The translations under genes were made by a program, and so were the position numbers. The notes below the pieces were generated by a model. It saw only the letters and a program-made list of their open reading frames with translations. It ran no database searches and was not told the DNA's origin. From contig NZ_RWIJ01000010.1 in assembly GCF_019805165.1 (NCBI RefSeq), forward strand, positions 159,110 through 194,169: 35,060 nt of DNA, written 5' to 3'. This DNA comes from Azospirillum sp. 412522 (GTDB lineage Bacteria; Pseudomonadota; Alphaproteobacteria; Azospirillales; Azospirillaceae). Positions 24,368-35,060 of the stretch are shown here, piece after piece (the first letter of the stretch is position 1; each line of letters begins with the position of its first letter).

Positions 24368-27061
24368 TCAGTCGCGCTTGACCGTGTCGCTGTTCAGCGC
24401 CGCCTGCGCCGCCGCCAGACGGGCGATCGGCACGCGGTAGGGCGAGCAGGAGACATAGGTCAGCCCGACCTTCTCGCAGAAGGAGATCGAGGCCGGGTCG
24501 CCGCCATGCTCGCCGCAGATGCCGAGCTTGATGTCCGGACGGACCTTGCGGCCGCGCTCGGTGGCGATCTCCACCAGTTCGCCGACGCCGGTGACGTCCA
24601 GCGACTGGAACGGATCCTGCTCCAGGATGCCCTGGCGCTGGTACTCCGGCAGGAAGCTGCCGGCGTCGTCGCGCGACAGGCCCAGCGTGGTCTGGGTCAG
24701 GTCGTTGGTGCCGTAGCTGAAGAACTCGGCCGATTCGGCGATCTCGCCGGCCTTCAGGGCCGCGCGCGGGATCTCGATCATCGTGCCGGTCAGATACTCC
24801 ACCGTCACGCCGGTCTCGGCCTTCACCTGCTCGGCGGCGCGGTCGATCACCGCCTTGAGGATGTCGAACTCCTTGCGGGTGATGATCAGCGGGATCATCA
24901 CTTCCGGAATGACGGCCTCGCCGGTGGTCTTGGCGACCTCGGCGGCGGCGGCGAAGATGGCGCGGGCCTGCATCTCGTAGATCTCGGGGTACGAGATGCC
25001 CAGACGGCAGCCGCGATGGCCCAGCATCGGGTTCGCTTCATGCAGCTGGATGGTGCGGTGGCGCACCCGCAGCGGGTCGGTGCCGGTGGCCGCCGCGACC
25101 TCCGCCATGTCCTCTTCGGTGTTCGGCAGGAACTCGTGCAGCGGCGGGTCGAGCAGGCGGATCGTCACCGGCAGGCCGGCCATGATCGTGAACAGATCGA
25201 CGAAGTCCTTCTTCTGGAAGGGCTCCAGCTTGGCGAGCGCCTTGCGGCGGCCGGCCTCGTCCTCCGCCAGGATCATCTCGCGGACGGCGAGGATGCGCTC
25301 CGGGTCGAAGAACATATGCTCGGTGCGCGACAGGCCGATGCCCTCGGCGCCGAACTTCCGCGCGGTGCGGGCGTCCAGCGGGGTCTCGGCGTTGGCGCGG
25401 ATCTTCATCCGGCGGATCGAGTCGGCCCAGCCCATCAGGGTGGCGAAGTCGCCCGACAGCTCCGGCTGGATCGTCGGCACCTCGCCCAGCATCACCTCGC
25501 CGGTGGAGCCGTCGATGGTCAGGATGTCGCCTTCCTTCACCGCGACGCCACGGACCGACATCTGCTTGGTCTTGTAGTCGATGCGCAGGTCGCCGGCGCC
25601 CGACACGCAGGCGCGGCCCATGCCGCGGGCCACCACCGCCGCGTGGCTGGTCATGCCGCCGCGGCTGGTCAGGATGCCGCGGGCGGCGTGCATGCCGTGG
25701 ATGTCCTCGGGCGAGGTCTCGATGCGGCAGAGGATCACCGATTCGCCCTTGCCGGCCATCTGCTCGGCCTCGTCGGCGGTGAAGACCACCTTGCCGGACG
25801 CCGCACCGGGGGAGGCCGGCAGGCCCTTGGCGATGACCTTGCGGTCGGCCTTGGGGTCCAGCGTCGGGTGGAGGAGCTGGTCGAGCGAGGCCGGATCGAT
25901 GCGGCGGACCGCCTCGTTGCGGTCGATGACGCCCTCGTTCGCCAGATCGACGGCGATCTTCAGCGCCGCCGGGGCGGTACGCTTGCCGTTGCGGGTCTGC
26001 AGCATGAACAGCTTGTTCTGCTGGACCGTGAACTCGATGTCCTGCATGTCGCGGTAGTGCTTCTCCAGCGTGAGGCGGACCTCGTTCAGCTGGTTGAACA
26101 CCTCCGGCATCACCTCCTCCATGGCGGGGAGGTCGGACTTGTTGGCGATCTTGCCGGCGACGGTCAGGTGCTGCGGCGTGCGGATGCCTGCGACGACGTC
26201 CTCGCCCTGCGCGTTGACCAGATACTCGCCGTAGAAGGCGTTCTCGCCGGTCGACGGGTTGCGGGTGAAGGCCACGCCGGTGGCGCAGTCGTTGCCCATG
26301 TTGCCGAAGACCATGCACTGCACGTTGACCGCGGTGCCCCAGTCGGCCGGGATGTCGTGCAGCTTGCGGTAGGTGATGGCGCGGGCGTTCATCCAGGAGC
26401 CGAAGACGGCGCCGATGGCGCCCCACAGCTGCTCCTGCACATCCTGCGGGAAGGGCTTGCCCAGCTCGCGCTCGACCGCCTTCTTGTAATCCTCGATCAC
26501 CGCCTGCCAATCCTCGGCCGACAGGTCGGTGTCGAGGTTGTAGGACTTGTCGCGCTTGTGGTTGTCGAGGATGTCCTCGAAATGGTGATGCTCAACGTCG
26601 AGCACGACGTTGGAGTACATCTGGATGAAGCGGCGGTAGCTGTCGTAGGCGAAGCGGCCGTCACCCGACCGCTTGGCGAGACCGGCCGCGGTCGCGTCGT
26701 TCAGGCCCAGGTTCAGGACGGTGTCCATCATGCCCGGCATCGAGGCGCGGGCGCCGGAGCGCACCGACACCAGCAGCGGGTTGACCGGGTCGCCGAACCT
26801 AGCGTCCATCGCCGTTTCCAGCCGCTCGATCGCCGCCTTCACCTGCGCCGTCAGCTCCGGCGGGTAGGAACGGCCGTTGGCGTAGAAATAGGTGCACAGC
26901 TCGGTGGTGATCGTGAAGCCCGGCGGAACGGGCAGTCCAAGATTGGCCATCTCGGCCAGATTGGCGCCCTTGCCGCCCAGCAGGTTCTTCATCTCGGCCC
27001 GTCCTTCGGTGGCACCGGCCCCGAAGCTGTAGACCCACTTGGATTCACCCTGGCTCGCCAT
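24368..27061 (-). CDS. ppdK: Pyruvate, phosphate dikinase
   Basis: An 897-residue enzyme that interconverts pyruvate + ATP + Pi and PEP + AMP + PPi, allowing gluconeogenesis or, in reverse, PPi-linked glycolysis. The N-terminal ATP-grasp domain starts at NLLGGKGANLAEM, with VSVRSGARASMPGMMDT. The central swivelling domain carries the phosphorylated His in GGMTSHAAVVARG (His473). The C-terminal PEP/pyruvate TIM barrel includes GTNDLTQTTLG and the conserved Cys in KLGICGEHGGDP. Length matches bacterial PPDK. AGGA lies 8 bases before the ATG. It is monocistronic, with its own terminator and a palindromic operator-like site upstream. A separate ppdK regulatory protein gene is not in the window. 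Confidence 0.97.
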   Translation of the reverse strand: MASQGESKWVYSFGAGATEGRAEMKNLLGGKGANLAEMANLGLPVPPGFTITTELCTYFYANGRSYPPELTAQVKAAIERLETAMDARFGDPVNPLLVSVRSGARASMPGMMDTVLNLGLNDATAAGLAKRSGDGRFAYDSYRRFIQMYSNVVLDVEHHHFEDILDNHKRDKSYNLDTDLSAEDWQAVIEDYKKAVERELGKPFPQDVQEQLWGAIGAVFGSWMNARAITYRKLHDIPADWGTAVNVQCMVFGNMGNDCATGVAFTRNPSTGENAFYGEYLVNAQGEDVVAGIRTPQHLTVAGKIANKSDLPAMEEVMPEVFNQLNEVRLTLEKHYRDMQDIEFTVQQNKLFMLQTRNGKRTAPAALKIAVDLANEGVIDRNEAVRRIDPASLDQLLHPTLDPKADRKVIAKGLPASPGAASGKVVFTADEAEQMAGKGESVILCRIETSPEDIHGMHAARGILTSRGGMTSHAAVVARGMGRACVSGAGDLRIDYKTKQMSVRGVAVKEGDILTIDGSTGEVMLGEVPTIQPELSGDFATLMGWADSIRRMKIRANAETPLDARTARKFGAEGIGLSRTEHMFFDPERILAVREMILAEDEAGRRKALAKLEPFQKKDFVDLFTIMAGLPVTIRLLDPPLHEFLPNTEEDMAEVAAATGTDPLRVRHRTIQLHEANPMLGHRGCRLGISYPEIYEMQARAIFAAAAEVAKTTGEAVIPEVMIPLIITRKEFDILKAVIDRAAEQVKAETGVTVEYLTGTMIEIPRAALKAGEIAESAEFFSYGTNDLTQTTLGLSRDDAGSFLPEYQRQGILEQDPFQSLDVTGVGELVEIATERGRKVRPDIKLGICGEHGGDPASISFCEKVGLTYVSCSPYRVPIARLAAAQAALNSDTVKRD

Positions 27062-27415
27062 CGCGGATTTCCTCTCGCCCCATGGTCGTCCGGCATGCGG
27101 GTGCTCCCCTTGTGCTCCACGGGCGGTTCACCGGGCGGGTCTTTTCCGCTCAGCGAAACACCGTGGTCAGTTTGCTTGACCGCACATGCCGCTGAATGGA
27201 CCTTCTATCGTCCCAAACGTTGGGACACAAGACAGTCGCGTGGTCTAGAACGGGATGACCTGCGCTTCATCGGCAAAGGAGCCTTGCGACTATATCGTAT
27301 TGGTCGGATCCCCTTTACTCCGGCGGATCCGCATAATACCGATTCGGCTGGTGAATTGCGCCCGAAGTACCCCGGAAACCCAAAGAAAAACCGGACCATT
27401 TCCTCTGCAAATGTT
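27062..27415. other. Intergenic region upstream of ppdK
   Basis: 354 bp. It carries the palindrome at 27210-27226, expected ppdK promoter sequences, and an inverted pair CGGATCC/GGATCCG near 27307-27333 that could be a weak terminator-like hairpin for the GGDEF-EAL gene. No gene or RNA was recognised. Confidence 0.45.
27210..27226. promoter_or_regulatory. Palindromic operator-like site upstream of ppdK
   Basis: GTCCCAA-ACG-TTGGGAC is a perfect 7+7 bp dyad with a 3-base centre, 149 bases upstream of the ppdK start. Its size and symmetry fit a dimeric repressor or activator site. The regulator is unknown. Confidence 0.5.
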
Positions 27416-29671
27416 TCAGATGCTGAAGCAACCCTCGGCCGGACTGTCGACCCAGTGCTTGCCTTCCCCCGCCAGCCAGTCCACCAGCGCCGCCGCCGGC
27501 ATCGGCCGGGCGAAGAGATAGCCCTGGCCGATGGCGCAGCCCTCCGCCTCCAGCATGCTGTGCTGCGCCTCGCGCTCCACACCTTCCGCCACGACAGTCA
27601 GGCCCAGCGCCTCGCCGATCTGGATGATCGCACGGACCAGCGGCCGGTTGGCGGCGTCGATGTCCAGTTCCTTGACGAAGCTGCGGTCGATCTTCAGCTC
27701 GGCCACCGGATAACGCTTCAGGTAGCCCAGGCTGGAATAGCCGGTGCCGAAATCGTCGATCGACAGGGTGACGCCCAACGCATGCAGCGCGTCCAGCGCG
27801 TCATGGACGCCGACCTCCTCCGTCATCATCAGCCGTTCGGTGATCTCCAGCGTCAGGTCGTTGGCCGGGATGCCATTGACGGCCAGCGCGGCACGGACCT
27901 GATCCGGCAGGTCGCCGCGGGCGAAGCGGACGGCTGAAACGTTCACCGCCAGCCCGGGCACCGGCACCCCCGCCGCCCGCCAGCGGCCCAGTTGCGCCAC
28001 CGCGGCCTTCAGTACCCAGCTGTCAAGCCGGTCGATCAGCCCGCACTCCTCGGCCAGCGGCACGAATTCCGCCGGCGACACGGCCCCCCAGCGCGGGTGG
28101 GTCCAGCGGATCAGCGCCTCCACCCGGTACAGGCGATGAGGCTTGAGCCGGACCTGGGGCTGGTAGTGCAGTTCGAACGGCGCTTCCTCGTCCGGGCAGC
28201 CGGCTTCCTGGCGGTCCAGCGCCTCGCGTAACGCCGCCTCCATCTCCAGCCGGCGCACCGCCTGTTCGTTCATGTCGCGGCGGAAGAAATGGCATCGGTT
28301 GCGGCCGGCCTGCTTGGCCCGGTACATCGCCGCGTCGGCCTGGCGCAGCAGAGTGTCGAAATCCATCCCGTCGTCGGGGTGCACCGCGATGCCGATGCTG
28401 GCGGTCGGCGTCAGCGTCAGGTCGGCCACGGTCAGAGGGACCGACAGGGCGGCGAGCACCCTTTCGGCAAGCAGCGCAGCATGGGCGGCATCGCAACCCG
28501 GCAGCAAGGCCACGAACTCGTCGCCGCCCAGCCGGGCCAGGGTGTCGCCCTCGATGAAGAGACGCCGCAGCCGGGTCGCCACCTCCACCAGCAACTCGTC
28601 GCCGACCGCATGGCCCAGCGAATCGTTGACGGTCTTGAAACGGTCGATGTCCAGGAACATCAGCGTCACCGGCTGGCGCGTCCGTCCGGCCAGAGCCAGG
28701 GCCGCAGTGGCGCGGTCAGCCAGAAGCTGGCGATTGGGCAGCCCGGTCAGCGTGTCGAAATAGGCCAGCCGGTTGATTTCCGCCCGCGCCCGGTCATGCT
28801 CGATGGCGAGCGCGCACAGATGCACGCACGCCTCCACCAGTCGGCGGTGGAAGGGCGGGGCCATGTCGCGCGGCTTGCGGTAATAGAGGGCGAAGCTGCC
28901 CAGCGCGCGGGCCTCGCGGTCCTTGATCGGGTTGGACCAGCAGGCGGCCAACCCATGCGCCAGCGCGAGGTCCCGGCGCTTCAGCCAACTGGGATCGCCC
29001 GCGATGTCGGCCGACATCACCGCCTTGCCAGTGGTCATCGCACTGCCGCAACTGCCGACGTCCGGCTCGATGGCCAAGCCGTCGATGGCGGCGGTGTAGC
29101 TGGCGGCCAGCGACGGCGCGGCGGCCACCCGCATGCGGTTCTCGCCGTCGCGCAGCATCACCGAACAGGAGACTTCCGGCGCACAGGCCTCCACCTGCCG
29201 GCAGAGAAAGTCCAGCACCAGCCGCAGGGACCGGCCGCCGGCCACCAGCTCCAACACGTCCTGCTGCAACCGGGCCACCGCTTCCGCCCGTTCGCGTTCG
29301 TCGAAGTCGCGCATCTCGCACAGCAGCAGAGCGTCATCCCCTTCGGTCAGATGCTGCCAATGCAGATCGACCGGGATCGGATCGTTGCGGGGAACATGCA
29401 GCACACCGGTGCCGGGTGGCTGGAGGCTCTCCCGCTCGCCCTGCCACACCGATTGCCAGCCACGTCCGCCGAGATCGAGCAGGCCGGGCAGCGAGCGGCC
29501 GATCATCGCATCCAGAGGGCTGCCGGTCAGCCGGGCAAAGCCGGGATTGGCGCCGACGATGGTGCCGTCGGCCGAGGTCCAGACCAAAGCTCCGTTCCAT
29601 TGCGCCGCGGTTGCCCGTAGCAGGCGATCGGACGGCAGACGGTCGTCCAGCGCGGTCCCGGCCGAATCCAT
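27416..29671 (-). CDS. PAS-GAF-GGDEF-EAL cytoplasmic c-di-GMP enzyme
   Basis: A 751-residue soluble protein with no membrane segment. An N-terminal PAS domain (about 20-125; WTSADGTIVGANPGFARLTG) is followed by a GAF domain (about 135-290; CSVMLRDGENRMRVAAAPSL, GSCGSAMTTGKAVMSADI), an intact GGDEF (residues 382-386) and an intact EAL domain (VEALIRW 517-523, LEITERLMM, DDFGTGYSSL, VVAEGVE, QGYLFARP). The RxxD I-site is absent (IEGD). The order matches multi-sensor phosphodiesterases in which the GAF domain binds a small ligand and the GGDEF may be regulatory. The GAF retains a Cys (SCGSAM), but whether it binds a ligand cannot be told. The ATG at 29671 has an AGGGG close upstream and GGAGGG a little further. 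Confidence 0.92.
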   Translation of the reverse strand: MDSAGTALDDRLPSDRLLRATAAQWNGALVWTSADGTIVGANPGFARLTGSPLDAMIGRSLPGLLDLGGRGWQSVWQGERESLQPPGTGVLHVPRNDPIPVDLHWQHLTEGDDALLLCEMRDFDERERAEAVARLQQDVLELVAGGRSLRLVLDFLCRQVEACAPEVSCSVMLRDGENRMRVAAAPSLAASYTAAIDGLAIEPDVGSCGSAMTTGKAVMSADIAGDPSWLKRRDLALAHGLAACWSNPIKDREARALGSFALYYRKPRDMAPPFHRRLVEACVHLCALAIEHDRARAEINRLAYFDTLTGLPNRQLLADRATAALALAGRTRQPVTLMFLDIDRFKTVNDSLGHAVGDELLVEVATRLRRLFIEGDTLARLGGDEFVALLPGCDAAHAALLAERVLAALSVPLTVADLTLTPTASIGIAVHPDDGMDFDTLLRQADAAMYRAKQAGRNRCHFFRRDMNEQAVRRLEMEAALREALDRQEAGCPDEEAPFELHYQPQVRLKPHRLYRVEALIRWTHPRWGAVSPAEFVPLAEECGLIDRLDSWVLKAAVAQLGRWRAAGVPVPGLAVNVSAVRFARGDLPDQVRAALAVNGIPANDLTLEITERLMMTEEVGVHDALDALHALGVTLSIDDFGTGYSSLGYLKRYPVAELKIDRSFVKELDIDAANRPLVRAIIQIGEALGLTVVAEGVEREAQHSMLEAEGCAIGQGYLFARPMPAAALVDWLAGEGKHWVDSPAEGCFSI

Positions 29672-29842
29672 GACCCCTGGTCCCTCCGGACATGCTTCGG
29701 GAACGCCGCTCCGGCACCCCGGGGGAGTCAGCTAACATGAGCACACGCGGCGCGGTCAAGGGCCGTCGCGCTCCGACCATCCCGTTGCAGCCGTCTCGGA
29801 ACGGTTCCAATCGACAGACGGCAAAGCCGTTTGTGCACAAGC

Positions 29843-29877
29843 AAAAGGGAGAAAGCGGTTTCCCGCTCTCTCCCTTT
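29843..29877 (-). terminator. Terminator of nrdJ
   Basis: On the minus strand, GGGAGAGAGCGG and CCGCTTTCTCCC form a 12 bp stem (one G-U) with loop GAAA, flanked by AAA and followed by TTTTGC. It begins 48 bases after the nrdJ stop. Confidence 0.92.
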
Positions 29878-29925
29878 ATCGTCCCATCGTTATGACGCCC
29901 CGAGCGGGGCGCCCCTTCTGAAGAC

Positions 29926-33678
<3,753 letters not shown>

Positions 33679-34436
33679 GATGAGACTGTCCCCTGCTTGG
33701 AGCCCGCCGCGGCGCGCTCGAATGGAAATATGGTGCGACCCATCCCGGAAAGCGGCCGACGGCTCTCGCCGCCGCCCGGTTCCGGCAACGGACAGGGCGC
33801 CGTACGGCAGGGGCCTCTTGCCCGACTGCACGCCGTCGCCGCTATCCTTCCCGGAACCGGGGCCGCCGCTTCGACGGCCGGGTCACGTGGGCGGCATCCT
33901 AGCCAGCGTGACCGGGGCAGGCAAGCCCCACTCTGCTAGATATTGTGGTTGACATCACCGAACCCCTCAAAACCTTGATCTTGTGGTGTTCAACCCGTCA
34001 CCGGGGATGCTGTTCCCGCCCACCAAGAAAATTTTGTGGGGAGTGACGGCGGGCCGCATCGCGGCCGGGAGGCACTGACTGTCGGCACTCGGATCGCCGC
34101 AGACGCTGGAGAGGAGTGCGGCGCTCGCCGATTAGAACGCAAAACGCACCGGACCGCCAGAGCTTCGTTGCGGTGAAAATCAACATCTTGTTGCCTACGC
34201 CCCGTTGTACCCACCACCGATTCGCCCAATGACGACTCGAGGCGGCACTGGTGGAGTCCAGGGAGCGACTCGAAAAAACGGTCAAACACCGGCCCGAGTC
34301 GTCATCTGCCTGTCTGTGGGGCAACATGAAGGGAGTGTGTACAGCCCCCGCCTCGAAACTATTTCAAGCGCCTCCGGTTGAGACGCATGGAGCCAAAATG
34401 GTTCCCATACGGTCCTTGGGGGGAGGAGAAGCGTCC
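33679..34436. other. Long divergent intergenic region between nrdJ and the PRC-barrel gene
   Basis: 758 bp with no supported gene. The nrdJ-proximal half carries a short hairpin GGGGC-AGGCAA-GCCCC (33914-33929) and the TTGTGG-containing boxes (33933-34039). The part from 34080 to 34380 shows no clear structure. I saw no B12-box, so no cobalamin riboswitch call is made. Confidence 0.5.
33933..33986. promoter_or_regulatory. Two candidate NrdR-like boxes upstream of nrdJ
   Basis: CTGCTAGATATTGTGG (33933-33948) and AACCTTGATCTTGTGG (33971-33986) share GAT-N-TTGTGG and resemble half-degenerate NrdR boxes. A third sequence, CCACCAAGAAAATTTTGTGG, ends at 34039. The 38 bp spacing between the first two is not a whole number of helical turns, which counts against a standard tandem NrdR site. 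Confidence 0.35.
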
Positions 34437-34889
34437 ATGCTGAAGATCACCCACAAGATGTGGTTTGCACTATCCACGCTGACGCTTCTGGTCGGCTTGG
34501 CGATTCCCCTGGAGAGCGCCGCCCAGACCGTCCTCATCAACGGCTCGACTCCGGCCGTCGGCGCCGCGGTGGAACGCAAGACCGGCCCCAGTGTCGATCA
34601 GTTGATGAACCGTGGCGTCGTGGGCGCCGACGGATCGAAGATCGGCACCGTCACCGATGTGATCCTCAACGACAAAGGCGAGGCCCAGTACATCGTCATC
34701 CACTCAGGCGGAATTCTGGGCTTCGGCGGGAAGAACATCGCGGCCGACTTGACCCTGGCCGACCTGCGCACCGGCAGCGAGGCGATCCGGTTGCGCGAGG
34801 TGACCGCCGCCAGTGTCCGCGACATGCCGGAATTCCGCTACGACGACAGCATCACCTCGCTGACCCGCAGCCCGGAACCGCGACGGTAA
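34437..34889 (+). CDS. Secreted PRC-barrel domain protein
   Basis: A 150-residue protein with a Sec signal peptide (MLKITHKMWFALSTLTLLVG, likely cut after ESAAQ) and a single PRC-barrel domain (about 55-130; LMNRGVVGADGSKIGTVTDV, NDKGEAQYIVIHSGGILGFGGK, IAADLTLADLR). PRC-barrels occur in RimM, photosynthetic reaction centre H and many small periplasmic stress proteins of alphaproteobacteria; this one belongs to the last type. The ATG at 34437 has GGAGG 10 bases upstream and starts the signal peptide. It is a single gene; the next feature is an IS fragment. Function unknown; a role in envelope or osmotic stress is often suggested for relatives. Confidence 0.82.
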   Translation: MLKITHKMWFALSTLTLLVGLAIPLESAAQTVLINGSTPAVGAAVERKTGPSVDQLMNRGVVGADGSKIGTVTDVILNDKGEAQYIVIHSGGILGFGGKNIAADLTLADLRTGSEAIRLREVTAASVRDMPEFRYDDSITSLTRSPEPRR

Positions 34890-34907
34890 TCGGCGGGTGC
34901 TTGGCGG

Positions 34908-35060
34908 TTAGGTCCTGTCTGACGGCCTGCTGACGCGCAGGGATTGCTGGATCATGGCGAGCTTGATGAAGGTCATGTAGTTGACGGCGAGCTTGTCATG
35001 TCGCGTGGCAACGGATCGGCATCCTTTGAGCCATCCGATGCCACGTTCGACGGCGTTTCT
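34908..35060 (-). mobile_element. IS5-type transposase, C-terminal end (partial at window edge)
   Basis: The minus strand encodes 50 residues from the window end to the TAA at 34908-34910: RNAVERGIGWLKGCRSVATR followed by HDKLAVNYMTFIKLAMIQQ. This is the C-terminal Y2RE-like and YDKLA region of IS5-family DDE transposases (IS427-like group). The rest of the element lies beyond the window. Sequence from 34911 inward (GGTCCTGTCTGACGGCC) probably is the terminal inverted repeat, overlapping the end of the gene, with TTA/TA target bases next to it. Whether it is active cannot be told. Confidence 0.85.

Noticed and set aside
24506..27937. A very long open frame (over 1100 codons) on the plus strand opposite ppdK
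   Set aside because: Opposite-strand frames stay open in very GC-rich genes. The predicted product is His/Arg/Asp-rich with no family features, while the minus strand encodes a complete ppdK.
33679..34000. A cobalamin riboswitch upstream of B12-dependent nrdJ
   Set aside because: I looked for the B12-box core and nearby helices and did not find them; a covariance-model search would be decisive.

Overview
This 35 kb window is high-GC alphaproteobacterial chromosome, most likely from Azospirillum or a close relative in the Rhodospirillales. The evidence is the strong G/C bias at third codon positions, the gene set (class II nrdJ, ppdK, amtB, 3-hydroxybutyrate dehydrogenase, several GGDEF/EAL proteins, lone psuG), a CtrA-type TTAA-N7-TTAA site and the style of the dispersed inverted repeats. 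The genus is an inference from gene content; no 16S rRNA or other marker is present.

Layout. 1-206: 3' end of a gene whose product ends in DDDDWKEF, probably a chemoreceptor tail. 292-2515: repeat element, then a patatin-like lipase and D-3-hydroxybutyrate dehydrogenase in one minus-strand unit. 2924-3115: small lipoprotein. 3128-5793: ligase-associated exonuclease and ATP-dependent DNA ligase, coupled by a 4-base overlap. 5833-6762: psuG, divergent from the exonuclease. 6879-7295: unknown acidic protein under a candidate CtrA box. 7566-12168: a diguanylate cyclase and a very large periplasmic-sensor GGDEF-EAL protein, convergent. 12572-15251: SrpA-type catalase, IalB-like secreted protein, pirin. 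15426-16835: ammonium transporter AmtB with a likely sigma-54 promoter. 17507-20439: glgC and glgA, separated by a second copy of the inverted-repeat element. 20473-23229: a NACHT-type NTPase ending in about 29 pentapeptide repeats. 23230-24367: mostly noncoding DNA with a duplicated ~130 bp repeat and an orphan antitoxin-like ORF. 24368-27061: ppdK. 27416-29671: PAS-GAF-GGDEF-EAL protein. 29926-33678: nrdJ. 34437-34889: periplasmic PRC-barrel protein. 34908-35060: C-terminus of an IS5-type transposase cut by the window end.

How the genes fit together. Most of the window is housekeeping and storage metabolism: glycogen synthesis (glgC, glgA), polyhydroxybutyrate/ketone body use (bdhA, patatin), pyruvate/PEP interconversion (ppdK), ammonium uptake (amtB) and B12-dependent deoxyribonucleotide synthesis (nrdJ). 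Three c-di-GMP enzymes with different sensor modules are interspersed.

The accessory part is 20.47-24.37 kb, between glgA and ppdK. Its codon use is visibly less GC-biased than its neighbours. It holds the STAND/NACHT protein, the orphan antitoxin and unusual repeats. The NACHT-pentapeptide protein is the best candidate for an undescribed (probably anti-phage) system; no other gene is obviously part of it, so it would be a single-gene system.
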